From Methylococcus capsulatus (GTDB taxonomy: Bacteria > Pseudomonadota > Gammaproteobacteria > Methylococcales > Methylococcaceae), in NCBI RefSeq assembly GCF_036864975.1, contig NZ_CP104311.1, positions 591,001 through 655,000 of the forward strand: DNA of 64,000 bases, in the 5' to 3' direction. Positions within the stretch are counted from its first letter, which is position 1. Every line of letters starts with the position of its first letter. Positions 1 to 7,891 of the stretch are shown here, in pieces. Both the position numbers and the translations under genes were made by a program. The notes below the pieces were generated by a model that worked only from the letters and a program-made list of their open reading frames with translations, had not been told where the DNA came from and ran no database searches.

Positions 1-57
1 GAATGCGAACCAGGCATTCGCCTTGCCGGGGCTTGTTACCTCGACGACATAGATCAT
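1..57 (-). CDS. Unidentified small protein, N-terminal fragment cut by window edge
   Basis: Nineteen codons are open from an ATG to the window edge, reading MIYVVEVTSPGKANAWFAF. The start lies 26 bp downstream of the preceding minus-strand gene, so it continues the nif-associated operon. There is no clear Shine-Dalgarno sequence. I do not recognise the family and too little of the protein is visible to assign a role. Confidence 0.5.
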   Translation of the reverse strand, partial: MIYVVEVTSPGKANAWFAF

Positions 58-83
58 GGGAGTTTTCCCGAGTGAAGGTGAAT

Positions 84-404
84 TCAATGAGTCAGGCGCG
101 CGGCTATCGCCTCTTCGCCTGACTCCGCCCGAACCGCGATCTTGATGTCAACAGCCCGGCTCAGCCAACCCAGGGTCACCGCGCGGAAGGCGGCTTCCTC
201 GGCCTCGTCCCAGATCAGGCACAGCAACGCCTCTTCACGGCTGAGCAATTCGTCTTTCTCCAATTTATCCACGGCGAGCTGGCAGGCCAACGGGTCCGCC
301 TCGTTGCGGGCGAACACCTCACGTGCGGCCGCGATGCCCTCGGCAATCTCATCTTCCGACGCCAGGGTGGCGTGCTCGCCTTCGATACTGATAATGAACG
401 ACAT
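84..404 (-). CDS. Conserved-looking small protein of the nif cluster, function unknown
   Basis: An acidic, probably soluble protein of 106 residues. The start was set at the internal ATG (MSFIISIEGEH) because a GGAGAG Shine-Dalgarno lies about six bases upstream. The longer version would run into the upstream gene. It has no signal peptide, membrane segment or cysteine motif; the C-terminal half looks helical and Ala/Glu-rich. It lies among small genes at the distal end of the isc-nifVW transcription unit, which suggests a role in nitrogenase maturation or protection, but that is inference from position only. Confidence 0.6.
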   Translation of the reverse strand: MSFIISIEGEHATLASEDEIAEGIAAAREVFARNEADPLACQLAVDKLEKDELLSREEALLCLIWDEAEEAAFRAVTLGWLSRAVDIKIAVRAESGEEAIAARLTH

Positions 405-438
405 GGGTCTCTCCGAATGAATCGATTGAGCCGAGTAC

Positions 439-678
439 TTACAAGGGCACACCGAAAAACCATTCTTCGCTGCCGCCCCAGGCGAGATGCAACCGGTAGC
501 CGGAATGCCAGCGCGCCGCCTCGGCCTCGTCGGCCGGACGGTGGCTCAGTTCCGCGTCCGGCGCGTCGGCGGTGAAATAGGCGCGGCCATTGCGCAGAAA
601 GCGGGCGAGATCCTTACGGTCATTGGGCCGGACCACCGCCTTGGGCACGCCATCGACCAGGATCGTCGTCACCTGCAT
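439..678 (-). CDS. Small unknown protein of the nif cluster
   Basis: A 79-residue soluble protein starting MQVTTILVDGVPKAVV, with a good AGGAG ribosome-binding site eight bases before the ATG. It contains several Trp/Tyr residues in its C-terminal third (for example SGYRLHLAWGGSEEWFFG) and no cysteines. It lies just downstream of the FAH-family gene with a short gap, consistent with one operon. The family is not recognised. Its position among nif accessory genes is the only functional hint. Confidence 0.6.
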   Translation of the reverse strand: MQVTTILVDGVPKAVVRPNDRKDLARFLRNGRAYFTADAPDAELSHRPADEAEAARWHSGYRLHLAWGGSEEWFFGVPL

Positions 679-694
679 AGGCTTTCTCCTCTCG

Positions 695-1372
695 CTATCC
701 CACGGTGATGATCAAAGGCTCGAGCCCCGCCACCGTGGCTTCGATCACGTCTCCCTGGACCACGGAGCAGGCCAGACCCGGCGTGCCGGTGTAGATGAGG
801 TCGCCGGGGAACAGCTCCAGCCGGGTGGACAAATAATGCACCGTCTCCGGCACCTTCCACAGCATGTCGGCTACGTTGCCGCTCTGGCGAACCTCGCCAT
901 TGACCTTGAGTTCGATCCTGCCGCTGGCGATGTTGCCGACATAGAACTCCGGCGTGATCGCCGAGCATGGCGAGGAATGGTCGAACGATTTGGCCTTGTC
1001 CCAGGGCAGCCCCTGTGCGATGGCGGCGTCGAGTGCGTCGCGCAGGGTCATGTCCAGGCCCACGGCATAGCCGAACACATAGTCGTAATCGACCTTGTCC
1101 ACGGGAATGTTGCGGCCGCCCTTGTGCAGCGCCACCACCATTTCCACCTCGGGAAACAGCGCGCCGGTGCCGGGCGGGTATGGCAGCACGGAATTGTTCT
1201 GGAGGATGGCGCCGGGTGGCTTCAGGAAGAAGCTCGGCTCGGTGGGCTTGACCGCTTCCCGGCCGGATTCAGGGTAATTGTGGGCGAGGCAAAAAATGCG
1301 GCGCACCGGAAACGGATTGCTCGACATGGCGTCGAGGGTGATTACGGGGGCGGGTGGGAAGGCATAGTTCAT
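695..1372 (-). CDS. Fumarylacetoacetate hydrolase (FAH) family protein
   Basis: A 225-residue single-domain member of the FAH superfamily, which are metal-dependent hydrolases, isomerases or decarboxylases of beta-keto acids. Visible family features are the N-terminal RRIFCLAHNYPE segment, the metal-ligand region around FPEVEMVVALHKGG, the DYVFGYAVGLDMTLRD segment and the C-terminal LFPGDLIYTGTPGL loop. The start chosen gives a usual length for short FAH proteins. Substrate cannot be told from sequence. It is embedded in the distal part of the nif cluster, so a metabolic link to fixation (for example organic-acid handling) is possible but unproven. Confidence 0.85.
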   Translation of the reverse strand: MNYAFPPAPVITLDAMSSNPFPVRRIFCLAHNYPESGREAVKPTEPSFFLKPPGAILQNNSVLPYPPGTGALFPEVEMVVALHKGGRNIPVDKVDYDYVFGYAVGLDMTLRDALDAAIAQGLPWDKAKSFDHSSPCSAITPEFYVGNIASGRIELKVNGEVRQSGNVADMLWKVPETVHYLSTRLELFPGDLIYTGTPGLACSVVQGDVIEATVAGLEPLIITVG

Positions 1373-1393
1373 GATCGGTTCGGTCCTGTTCCA

Positions 1394-1645
1394 CTACACC
1401 AGCCGGTCCGGCCAACGGTATCCGGCATTCACTTCGAATTCCAGGTAATAAATCTTGAAATGCTCTTCCATCCTTTCGGCTTCAGGAAGGCGGACTTCCC
1501 GCTCCGGGTATTGCGCCAGCAGCGCGCTGCGATGCGCGGCCCAGGCCTTGAGCAGCGCCTGACGGGCTGCCTCAGCGGTCGCGCCGGCCCCCCGGAACAT
1601 GAAGTGATGGGTGTTCATTTCCGCGACGACGAAACGTTCACCCAT
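1394..1645 (-). CDS. Small unknown protein next to nif-cluster AAA ATPase
   Basis: An 83-residue soluble protein (MGERFVVAEMNTHHFMFRG...). A GGAGGGG ribosome-binding site lies inside the end of the upstream ATPase gene, and the two genes are separated by a single base, so they are probably translationally coupled. The protein is rich in Ala, Glu and Arg with a predicted helix in the middle (TAEAARQALLKAWAAHRS) and an aromatic C-terminus. No family is recognised. Coupling suggests it may act with the ATPase. Confidence 0.65.
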   Translation of the reverse strand: MGERFVVAEMNTHHFMFRGAGATAEAARQALLKAWAAHRSALLAQYPEREVRLPEAERMEEHFKIYYLEFEVNAGYRWPDRLV

Positions 1646-1646
1646 C

Positions 1647-3350
1647 TCAATACCCCTCCGCCACTCCCAGGTCCATACCGCGGAAGATCGAGCAGCGCTT
1701 GAACACCTCCAGGCTGGGTGCGACCTGCTTGTGCGAACAATACTTGGCCACTAGTTTAGCCAAGCCTTTGATATCGCGTCCCGTGGCGGCCGGAAAGACG
1801 TCCGCCAGTTGGCTGATCAGCGCCTCGTCCACCGCCAGTGCGAATTGCTCGGTCATCACCCGCCAGATCTTGCAACGGTCCTCCCGTTCGGGCGGATAGA
1901 ACTTGATGAGGGCGATACAGCGGGAGACGATGGCCTCGTCGATGTCATCGACCCGATTGGTGGTCAGAAACAGCAGGCCGTTGAAATATTCCAGCACCCG
2001 CAGGAACACGCCGACCACGGCATTCATGGTGATGTCATCGTCGCGGCGCTTGATGTAGACATCCGCCTCGTCGATCAGCATGACGGCGCCCCAGCGCTGG
2101 GCGCGGGTCAGTACGTCCTTCAGCGCGGTTTCCATCGCCGCCACGTCGAGACCAAGCTGACCGGAATGCACGCGGTACAGCGGACGCCGGATGATCTCGG
2201 AATAAACCTCGGCGGTGAGGGTTTTGCCGACGCCCGGGGGACCCGCACAAAGCACGGTGGTGCCGCCGGACTTGCCAGCCACGATGTCGTCCATCAGCAT
2301 GTCCATCTCAGCGGTCAGGATGTCGATCAGGTCGGTCTGCTCCTCCGGCAATACCAGCTTGCGCTTCAACTCCGGCTGGTATTCGTAGGGAGCGACGTCC
2401 TCCACATGCACCCACAGATAATGATGCAGCTCCAGATGGAACATCAGGATGTAGGGATGCACCGGAAGCTGGGTGAACAGCCCTTCCGGCATCGCGTCCT
2501 GCAGCTCCTGGACTTCATCCTCGGCGTCGTAGCGGTTGCTTTTGGCCGCTTTGCGTAGATACGGTCCCAGAATGTCGCCGGTGGCATCAAGGGTCAGCGT
2601 GCGCTGGGTGAGGATGCCTTCGTCGTTCACCAGCCGGGCGCTGCCACCGCCGGAGGACAGTACCACCACATCCTTGCGCGACCAGTCGGTGTCACGGTGG
2701 GTGGCGGCCGGGTCCTCGGCGTAGAAACCGATGCCTTGCCCCGCGAACTGGGCGCCGTAGCGGGCGCGCCAGTCGAAATAGCGGGCGGTGATGCGGTCGT
2801 AGTCCTCGATCAGATCGGGCGTCTCCTTGAGGAATCCCTTGGCCGCGAAGATCTCGCCCACGGTCCGCCCGACGACATCGCTGGCGGTGATCCGCAGCGC
2901 GACCGTGGCGAGACTGCCCTTGGCGTTGGCCTTCAGTTCGATGATAATCTTGCCGGTTTCGTCGTTCGATTCCGGAATGTAATCGAGCCGGGTGATGACG
3001 TAGGGCAAGGGCCGATTGGTGACGTTGGCCGTGAACACCCAGCCGCGGATGGCATCGGTCGCGAGATAGCGAACGATGGCGGGTACCGCCTGCTCCAATT
3101 CGTTCGCCTCGAAGCGCACCCCATCGTCGTTGAGCGCTTTTTGCAGTACCGCAATCTGTACCGCCCGCTGCTTCAGGTCCGGACCGGCTTCCTCGTACAA
3201 GTTACGCAGGAAATTGACTTCGGCATTCTCCAGCTGGGCAAAAGCGATCTCCGCCTTGTTCCCGAACCGTAGCTGGTCCTGCAGCCCTGCCAGACGCGGG
3301 AACTCGGTGACCATGGCTTCGACATAGGGCTTTTCGATCTGAAGTTTCAC
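1647..3350 (-). CDS. AAA-family ATPase of the nif cluster
   Basis: A 567-residue protein with an N-terminal domain of about 330 residues of unknown function and a C-terminal AAA module. The AAA part shows Walker A GPPGVGKT (about residue 375), Walker B VMLIDEAD (about 430), sensor-1 LFLTTNR and an arginine-rich segment (DEAIVSRCIALIKF) as in AAA remodelling proteins. There are no membrane segments. It is probably a cytoplasmic remodelling or disassembly chaperone. Similar ATPases occur near nif genes, but I cannot name a proven substrate. It is coupled to a small unknown gene downstream and lies in the run of Fe-S accessory genes. Confidence 0.85.
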   Translation of the reverse strand: MKLQIEKPYVEAMVTEFPRLAGLQDQLRFGNKAEIAFAQLENAEVNFLRNLYEEAGPDLKQRAVQIAVLQKALNDDGVRFEANELEQAVPAIVRYLATDAIRGWVFTANVTNRPLPYVITRLDYIPESNDETGKIIIELKANAKGSLATVALRITASDVVGRTVGEIFAAKGFLKETPDLIEDYDRITARYFDWRARYGAQFAGQGIGFYAEDPAATHRDTDWSRKDVVVLSSGGGSARLVNDEGILTQRTLTLDATGDILGPYLRKAAKSNRYDAEDEVQELQDAMPEGLFTQLPVHPYILMFHLELHHYLWVHVEDVAPYEYQPELKRKLVLPEEQTDLIDILTAEMDMLMDDIVAGKSGGTTVLCAGPPGVGKTLTAEVYSEIIRRPLYRVHSGQLGLDVAAMETALKDVLTRAQRWGAVMLIDEADVYIKRRDDDITMNAVVGVFLRVLEYFNGLLFLTTNRVDDIDEAIVSRCIALIKFYPPEREDRCKIWRVMTEQFALAVDEALISQLADVFPAATGRDIKGLAKLVAKYCSHKQVAPSLEVFKRCSIFRGMDLGVAEGY

Positions 3351-3383
3351 GGCACTGCCCTCGCCCGTTCGAGGTTCAATAGG

Positions 3384-3617
3384 TCATTTCAAGCGCGGAC
3401 GCTCAGACGGTTTGTAATTGCTGAAATGCCCTTCCCTGGCGGCCTGGGCACGGGCCTTCTGGATCAGTCCGGGCGTCTTCATGTGCGGCGAGATCTGCGC
3501 CAACTGCTTCTCCATGTTGCCGCTGCCGCAATGCGGGCAGAGTGGCGCGTCGCCGGCCTTGATGAGCAATTCGGAAGTCTGGCCGCAATCGCGGCAGTGA
3601 AAATCGTATAACGGCAT
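3384..3617 (-). CDS. FmdB-type zinc-ribbon protein
   Basis: A 77-residue protein starting MPLYDFHCRDCG, the hallmark of the FmdB/CxxC_CxxC_SSSS regulatory zinc-ribbon family. Two CxxC pairs (CRDC and CPHC, followed by GSGNMEKQL) would bind one zinc. The C-terminal half is basic. Members are small cytoplasmic proteins of unclear role, often near metal-enzyme genes. Here it is placed between the AAA ATPase and bolA in the nif/Fe-S operon, which makes a role in metal handling or regulation plausible. Confidence 0.85.
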   Translation of the reverse strand: MPLYDFHCRDCGQTSELLIKAGDAPLCPHCGSGNMEKQLAQISPHMKTPGLIQKARAQAAREGHFSNYKPSERPRLK

Positions 3618-3637
3618 GGCTCACCTCCTGGTTGGAC

Positions 3638-3886
3638 TCAAACGGAATCGGCTTGCCGGCTCCATTCCACCGGCGTATAGACCTTCATGCTGATGGCGTG
3701 CAAGGCGCCGGTGGACAAAGGCTCGCTGACGGTGGCCAGGACCCGTTGCTGGCGCTGCACAGTGCTGAGCCCCTCGAACGCCGCCCCGATGACCACCACG
3801 GAAAAATTGCAGCCCTCGCCTTCCACCCGGACTTCGCAGCCGGGGATGCCCGATTCGATGAGGGTGCGGACTTCGGCGATTTCCAT
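3638..3886 (-). CDS. BolA/IbaG family protein
   Basis: An 82-residue BolA-fold protein. The segment LSTVQRQQRVLATVSEPLSTGALHAISMKVYTP contains the BolA signature region and the conserved His that co-ligates a [2Fe-2S] cluster with CGFS glutaredoxins. The gene ends five bases before the downstream border of grxD, the typical BolA-Grx4 pairing. The pair is known to store or transfer [2Fe-2S] clusters, and the location in a nif/isc operon fits cluster delivery to nitrogenase maturation. The paralogue type (BolA or IbaG) is not resolved. Confidence 0.87.
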   Translation of the reverse strand: MEIAEVRTLIESGIPGCEVRVEGEGCNFSVVVIGAAFEGLSTVQRQQRVLATVSEPLSTGALHAISMKVYTPVEWSRQADSV

Positions 3887-3891
3887 GGCCT

Positions 3892-4224
3892 CTAGCCTTG
3901 CGCCTGGCTGGCCACGGCCGCCTCGAGCATGGTCTTCAGCTCGCCGCTCGCCGCGAGTTCGCTGACGATGTCGCTGCCGCCGACCAGTTCACCGCCGACG
4001 AAGAGCTGAGGAAAAGTCGGCCATTGCGACACGCTCGGCAGCTTCTCCCGGATCGAGGGGGCCGCGAGGATGTTCACATAGGCGAACGGTACGCCTGCCG
4101 CTTGCAGGCAGGACACGGCCTTGGCCGAGAAGCCGCACTGCGGCATCTCCGGCACGCCCTTCATGTAAAGAAGGACCGGATGCTTCGCGATCTGGTCGCG
4201 GATGGTGTCTTCGATATTGCTCAT
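3892..4224 (-). CDS. grxD: Monothiol glutaredoxin (Grx4/GrxD type)
   Basis: A 110-residue CGFS monothiol glutaredoxin. MPQCGFSAKAV carries the CGFS active site, with family motifs LLYMKG, WPTFPQLFVGGELVGGSDI and a cis-Pro at TFPQ. The start was placed at MSNIEDTIRD, which gives the normal length; an upstream in-frame start would add an atypical extension. CGFS glutaredoxins bind a bridging [2Fe-2S] cluster as dimers or with BolA and pass it to apo-proteins. bolA follows directly, so the two are probably co-translated as a cluster-carrier pair serving the nif/isc system. Confidence 0.92.
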   Translation of the reverse strand: MSNIEDTIRDQIAKHPVLLYMKGVPEMPQCGFSAKAVSCLQAAGVPFAYVNILAAPSIREKLPSVSQWPTFPQLFVGGELVGGSDIVSELAASGELKTMLEAAVASQAQG

Positions 4225-4260
4225 GGCGATACCTCTCGAATTGGAAGAAACTGCGCTCGT

Positions 4261-4525
4261 ACCCTTCTCTCTCGGAATCCATGCCGCCAAATAAAGGGCT
4301 GCTCGTCCCCCGGCAGGGATTGCCAGGGGCCAGGGGCGGAGCCTGCCCCGGACTCGATCCGGGGGATGGCCATGACCTCACACGTCCCTGTGCACTGGAT
4401 TCATGCCGCGCTATCCTGCCCAGCACCCTCCGGGCCAGTGCCCATCCGCTTCCGGCGAATGGGTCCGGCGTTCCATGCCGGAATGACGGCATTAATTTAT
4501 CGGCTGCCCAAATGGGGAAGGGAAC
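4261..4525. repeat. Intergenic repeat element, copy 1
   Basis: This gene-free gap between grxD and a ferredoxin gene contains a segment at 4411-4460 (CTATCCTGCCC...CTCCGGGCCAGTGC...ATCCGCT) that recurs with about three quarters identity in the next intergenic gap at 5918-5967. The gap begins with a CCTTCTCTCTCGG stretch and ends with GGGGAAGGGA, roughly complementary termini. It looks like a non-coding repetitive or MITE-like element. I see no convincing reading frame here. Confidence 0.5.
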
Positions 4526-4537
4526 GAAACGCGCGAT

Positions 4538-4846
4538 TTACAAGCCGGAAGCGAAGCCCAGCAGCTCGACGGTGATGTCCTCCTCGCCCGTGACTTTGGC
4601 CTGACACGCCAGACGCGACTTGGAACCGACGCCGACGATCGTGTCGAGCCGTGCATTCTCTTCGGCGCCAATCCTGGACACGCTCTTGCGGCCGGCCTGC
4701 ACGAAGATATGACAGGAACCGCACTGGGCGTTGCCGCCACATTTGTGCATGATGGCCTCTCCGGCTTCCATGATGAGTTCAAGCAGGGATGCGCCTTCCC
4801 GTGTCTCAATGGTTTTTCCGGAAGGCTGGATGGTCAGGATAGACAT
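4538..4846 (-). CDS. [2Fe-2S] ferredoxin, plant/adrenodoxin-like fold
   Basis: A 102-residue ferredoxin with cysteines in CGGNAQCGSC plus a fourth in SRLACQAKV, the C-x5-C-x2-C...C pattern of the Fer2 family. The N-terminus (MSILTIQPSGKTIETREGASLLELIMEAG) is the usual beta-grasp start. It is distinct from the Isc-type ferredoxin further upstream in the operon. It is likely a soluble electron carrier for nitrogenase or for a cofactor-assembly step. The exact partner cannot be deduced. Confidence 0.9.
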   Translation of the reverse strand: MSILTIQPSGKTIETREGASLLELIMEAGEAIMHKCGGNAQCGSCHIFVQAGRKSVSRIGAEENARLDTIVGVGSKSRLACQAKVTGEEDITVELLGFASGL

Positions 4847-4901
4847 GTAGCGTCCTCTTCAGTGTGTGTCTTGGTGAGTGTAAAAAATTCCAAAAGGTCG
4901 G

Positions 4902-5390
4902 TCAGGCCGCGCTCCCATCCGCAAAGGCCCGGATCACGGAAGCGCCGACGCTGTCGTTCCGGTCCAGATCGCCCAGCTTGGCCAACAGGCGTTCGCAGTC
5001 TTCCCTGTCGCCCCTGCGTAGCCGGATGAAAGCCAGCGCCTTGAGCGAGAACAGGTAGAAATGCTGGGGCGCATCATAGCGCTGCCAATCGACAGTGGCG
5101 GGCGTCAATGCCTCGATATCGTTCGGAAAGCCGCCCTGCCGCGCCGCCGCTTCCAGCGCCATGCGCACGACCCGCTCGGCATCGGCCAGGCGTCCCTTGT
5201 AGAAATAAAACTTGTACATCGAGAAATAGACCGACAAGGCCTCGGGTGCCTCGGCCTGCGCCTGCCGCAAGTAGCCCTCGGCTCGCTCGGTGTCGGCATA
5301 TGCGCTCATCGCCTGCTCCAGGAGGCTTCCCACCCGGGCGGGCACCTCACCGGCATAGAACGAACGCAGAGGATCGGCGTTGGCGGTCAT
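4902..5390 (-). CDS. Helical-repeat (TPR-like) protein of the nif cluster
   Basis: A 162-residue soluble protein with paired helices resembling tetratricopeptide repeats (AEGYLRQAQAEAPEALSVYFSMYKFYFYKGRLADAERVV and LFSLKALAFIRLRRGDREDCERLLAKL). It has no signal peptide and no cysteines. It lies between two ferredoxin genes in the nif operon. TPR proteins mediate protein contacts, so an adaptor role in nitrogenase or ferredoxin assembly is likely, but the partner is unknown. Confidence 0.75.
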   Translation of the reverse strand: MTANADPLRSFYAGEVPARVGSLLEQAMSAYADTERAEGYLRQAQAEAPEALSVYFSMYKFYFYKGRLADAERVVRMALEAAARQGGFPNDIEALTPATVDWQRYDAPQHFYLFSLKALAFIRLRRGDREDCERLLAKLGDLDRNDSVGASVIRAFADGSAA

Positions 5391-5405
5391 CCTTGGGTGT
5401 CCTCG

Positions 5406-5732
5406 TCAGCTCCAGAGTGCGGCCGGAGCCAGCAGCCTTTCGACCGGACGGTCGTTCTTCAGATGCTCCTCGATGATCTCGGCCACATCGGCCGGGCTCA
5501 CCTTGGAATACATCACGCCCTCCGGATAGACCAGGACGGTCGGCCCGAGATCGCAGGTGCCCAGGCAGCCCGTGCTGGTCAGTGCGAACTGGCCATAGAG
5601 CTGGCCGGCCTCGAACTGCTGCATGAAGGTCTGGAACACCGCGGTGGAGCCAAGCTGGCCGCAGGAACCACGAGGATGGCCGGGCGGACGGGTCTGGGCG
5701 CAGACGAAGATGTGTTTACTGGGCTTTGGCAT
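5406..5732 (-). CDS. Thioredoxin-like [2Fe-2S] ferredoxin (Shethna FeSII/2FeCDP type)
   Basis: A 108-residue ferredoxin of thioredoxin fold. It starts MPKPSKHIFVCAQTRPPGHPRGSC, with cysteines at VCAQ and GSC and a second pair in TGCLGTCDLGP, the typical 2Fe-2S ligand set of this family. The shorter start was chosen because family members begin just before the HIFVC strand. Homologues in Azotobacter include the nif-linked 2Fe-2S ferredoxins and the Shethna protective protein. Here it may carry electrons to, or protect, nitrogenase. Confidence 0.9.
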   Translation of the reverse strand: MPKPSKHIFVCAQTRPPGHPRGSCGQLGSTAVFQTFMQQFEAGQLYGQFALTSTGCLGTCDLGPTVLVYPEGVMYSKVSPADVAEIIEEHLKNDRPVERLLAPAALWS

Positions 5733-5806
5733 GAACAGTTCTCTCCTTATGTTGAACAGTCGTCGGCTCCTTACCCGAGGAACCTGCGGCACTCGACCGC
5801 ACTTTT

Positions 5807-5996
5807 GTCCTTCTCCCTTGGGGAGAAGATGGCCGGCAAGGCTGGACGAGAGAGCCCGGGTCTGCCGCGTTGCACACGGCTTGAACAGCCCCTCACGCCC
5901 GACTCTTTCAATCTGGGCTATCCTGCCCGCTCTCCCTCGGGTCAGTGCAAATCCGCTCTCGGCAGATCAGTCCCAGAGAGAGAAGGGAGGAAACCA
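5807..5996. repeat. Intergenic repeat element, copy 2
   Basis: A gene-free gap of about 270 bp between the thioredoxin-like ferredoxin gene and nifW. The element starts with TCCTTCTCCCTTGGGGAGAAG and ends with CCCAGAGAGAGAAGGGAGG, which are roughly complementary termini. Its core at 5918-5967 matches the core of copy 1 (CTATCCTGCCCGC...CTCGGGTCAGTGCAAATCCGCT). This supports a dispersed non-coding repeat, as found in many proteobacterial intergenic regions. Confidence 0.55.
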
Positions 5997-6000
5997 TGTC

Positions 6001-6339
6001 TCAGGCTCCCTGACCGCGCGTGGCCAGGCTAGCCTTCAAGCTGTCCAGCGAGATGCTCTTGCCGTTCTGATCCTGGAACACCTTGAATACTTTTTCCTGG
6101 GCTGCCGTGGACTTCACGAAGTCATCGTGGGCCTGACTCAACAGCGCCTTGCAGGTCGCCATGGCAGTGGCTTCATCCATGTCGTCCGGAATGGGGCTGC
6201 GGTTCAGGTACTGGTTGAAACGCTTCAGGATGTGCAGCCGATTGACGTGTACGACCGAGGGCTCGTATTCGACGCCGAAGAAATCGAGGAATTCCTCGGC
6301 TGCGGAAAAACTTTGTATGCGCTGCAAAACCGGATTCAT
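6001..6339 (-). CDS. nifW: Nitrogenase stabilizing/protective protein NifW
   Basis: A 112-residue protein with the NifW signature: [30 protein letters not shown] near the start and the pattern ...[24 protein letters not shown] after it. NifW is a soluble protein needed for full MoFe protein activity and protects nitrogenase in oxygen-exposed cells. It follows nifV closely, the order nifV-nifW also seen in Azotobacter. The length is normal for the family. Confidence 0.95.
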   Translation of the reverse strand: MNPVLQRIQSFSAAEEFLDFFGVEYEPSVVHVNRLHILKRFNQYLNRSPIPDDMDEATAMATCKALLSQAHDDFVKSTAAQEKVFKVFQDQNGKSISLDSLKASLATRGQGA

Positions 6340-6387
6340 GATGATTCCTTAGCCATCAGGTTTCTTTACATTGCCGATCCCGCCGTC

Positions 6388-7542
6388 TCAGCCGAACAGA
6401 CCCGGACGCGGCTGGGACGACACCGAAGTTTCCGCATAAAACAGCTTCAGCTCGGTCTCGCTGGGCGGGCGCTTGGTCTGGCTGGCATGGATACGGATAC
6501 GCTTGAGTACCCGGCCGGCATCCTTTTCGCTGAGCTCGATCCCGAGCTGGCGGAAGCTCCGCTTCACCGCATGGGTGCCGGAATGCTTACCCAGCACCAG
6601 GCGGTGCTCGCGCCCGAGATCCTTCGGATCCACACCCTGGTAGTTAATGACGTTCTTGAGCAGTCCATCGACATGGATGCCGGCTTCGTGGGTGAACACC
6701 GCTTCGCCGACGATGCTCTTGTTGGCCGCCACCGGTCGGCCGGAAGCGGCCGCCACCAACCCGGAAATCTCCGGAAAATGATCGACGGCGATGCCGGTAT
6801 CGATGCCGTAAAGCCGGTGCAGAGCCATCACGGTTTCCTCGATGGCCGCGTTCCCAGCCCGCTCGCCCAGGCCGTTGACCGTGGTGTTCACATGGGTCGC
6901 CCCGGCCTGCACCGCCATAAGGGTGTTGGCCGTTGCCAGTCCGAAGTCATTGTGCGCATGCATCTCGATCTCCAGGTCGGTGCCTGCGGCCAGCCGGTGG
7001 ATACGCTCGAAGGTGGTCATCGGCTCCAACAGCCCTAGGGTGTCGGCGAAGCGGATGCGTCGGGCGCCGGCCTGCTGCGCCCCCTGGGCAACCTGCAGCA
7101 TGAAGTCCGGATCGGCGCGGGAAGCATCCTCGCAGCCGACACAGACTTCCATGCCGGCATCCAGACCCCGCTTCACGAAACGGTCGATACTGGCCAGTAC
7201 CCATTCGCGGGTCCGGTTCACCTTGTGGCGGAGATGGATGTCCGATACCGGAATCGACAGGTTCACCAGTTCGACCCCGCAGCCGGCTGCCGCCGCCAAG
7301 TCCCGTTCGCACATCCGGCCCCAGACCATCAGCCGGGTCGGCAACCCCAGGGCGGCGATGGCGCGGATCACCTCCTGCTCCTCGGCGCTCATGACGGGAA
7401 TGCCCACTTCCATTTCCGGTACGCCGGCCCGCGCCAAGGCCCGGGCGATGGAAAGCTTTTCCTCGGCGGTGAAAGCGACCCCGGCGGTCTGCTCGCCGTC
7501 CCGGAGGGTGGTGTCGTTGATGGTTACGGTGTGTATAGCCAT
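6388..7542 (-). CDS. nifV: Homocitrate synthase NifV
   Basis: A 384-residue DRE-TIM metallolyase that condenses acetyl-CoA with 2-oxoglutarate to homocitrate, the organic ligand of FeMo-co. Motifs are INDTTLRDGEQTAGVAFTA (metal and substrate loop), the HAHNDFGLATANT metal-binding pair of histidines, and NGLGERAGNAAIEE, followed by FTHEAGIHVDGLLKN typical of NifV/LeuA-like proteins. The start MAIHTVTIND was preferred to a four-residue longer version because it avoids overlap with fdx. Its place between fdx and nifW ties homocitrate supply to the isc genes in one transcript. Confidence 0.96.
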   Translation of the reverse strand: MAIHTVTINDTTLRDGEQTAGVAFTAEEKLSIARALARAGVPEMEVGIPVMSAEEQEVIRAIAALGLPTRLMVWGRMCERDLAAAAGCGVELVNLSIPVSDIHLRHKVNRTREWVLASIDRFVKRGLDAGMEVCVGCEDASRADPDFMLQVAQGAQQAGARRIRFADTLGLLEPMTTFERIHRLAAGTDLEIEMHAHNDFGLATANTLMAVQAGATHVNTTVNGLGERAGNAAIEETVMALHRLYGIDTGIAVDHFPEISGLVAAASGRPVAANKSIVGEAVFTHEAGIHVDGLLKNVINYQGVDPKDLGREHRLVLGKHSGTHAVKRSFRQLGIELSEKDAGRVLKRIRIHASQTKRPPSETELKLFYAETSVSSQPRPGLFG

Positions 7543-7550
7543 GGCTGACC

Positions 7551-7889
7551 TCACTTGAGTTCTTTCGCCAGATTACGGCTATAGCGTGGCAGCTCGATGA
7601 CCAGATCGGTCTTGCTCACCACCGCCTGGCAGGCCAGGCGGGAATGCGGCTCCAGGCCCCAGGCCCGGTCCAGCATGTCATCCTCGGCATCGTCCGCCGG
7701 GTTCAGCGAATCGTAGCCTTCTCTCACGATGACATGGCAGGTGGAACAGGCGCAGGCCATCTCACAAGCATGCTCGATCTCGATCCCGCCGTGCAGTAGC
7801 GCATCGCAGATGCTCTGGCCGTAGCTCGCCTTGATGACGGCGCCTTCCGGGCACAGTTCGGCATGGGGCAATACCTTGATCTGCGGCAT
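7551..7889 (-). CDS. fdx: ISC-system [2Fe-2S] ferredoxin
   Basis: A 112-residue adrenodoxin-type ferredoxin with ligands in ACEMACACSTCHV and the fourth cysteine in SRLACQAVV. The sequence MPQIKVLPHAELCPEGAVIKA is the standard start of Isc Fdx. It supplies electrons for cluster assembly on IscU. It lies two bases after hscA, the normal isc order, and nifV follows, which is unusual for an isc operon and ties it to nitrogen fixation. Confidence 0.95.
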   Translation of the reverse strand: MPQIKVLPHAELCPEGAVIKASYGQSICDALLHGGIEIEHACEMACACSTCHVIVREGYDSLNPADDAEDDMLDRAWGLEPHSRLACQAVVSKTDLVIELPRYSRNLAKELK

Positions 7890-7891
7890 GC

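Noticed and set aside
5623..7038. Plus-strand frame of about 470 codons over nifW and nifV
   Set aside because: Overlaps conserved nif genes on the other strand and crosses an intergenic repeat; no domain.
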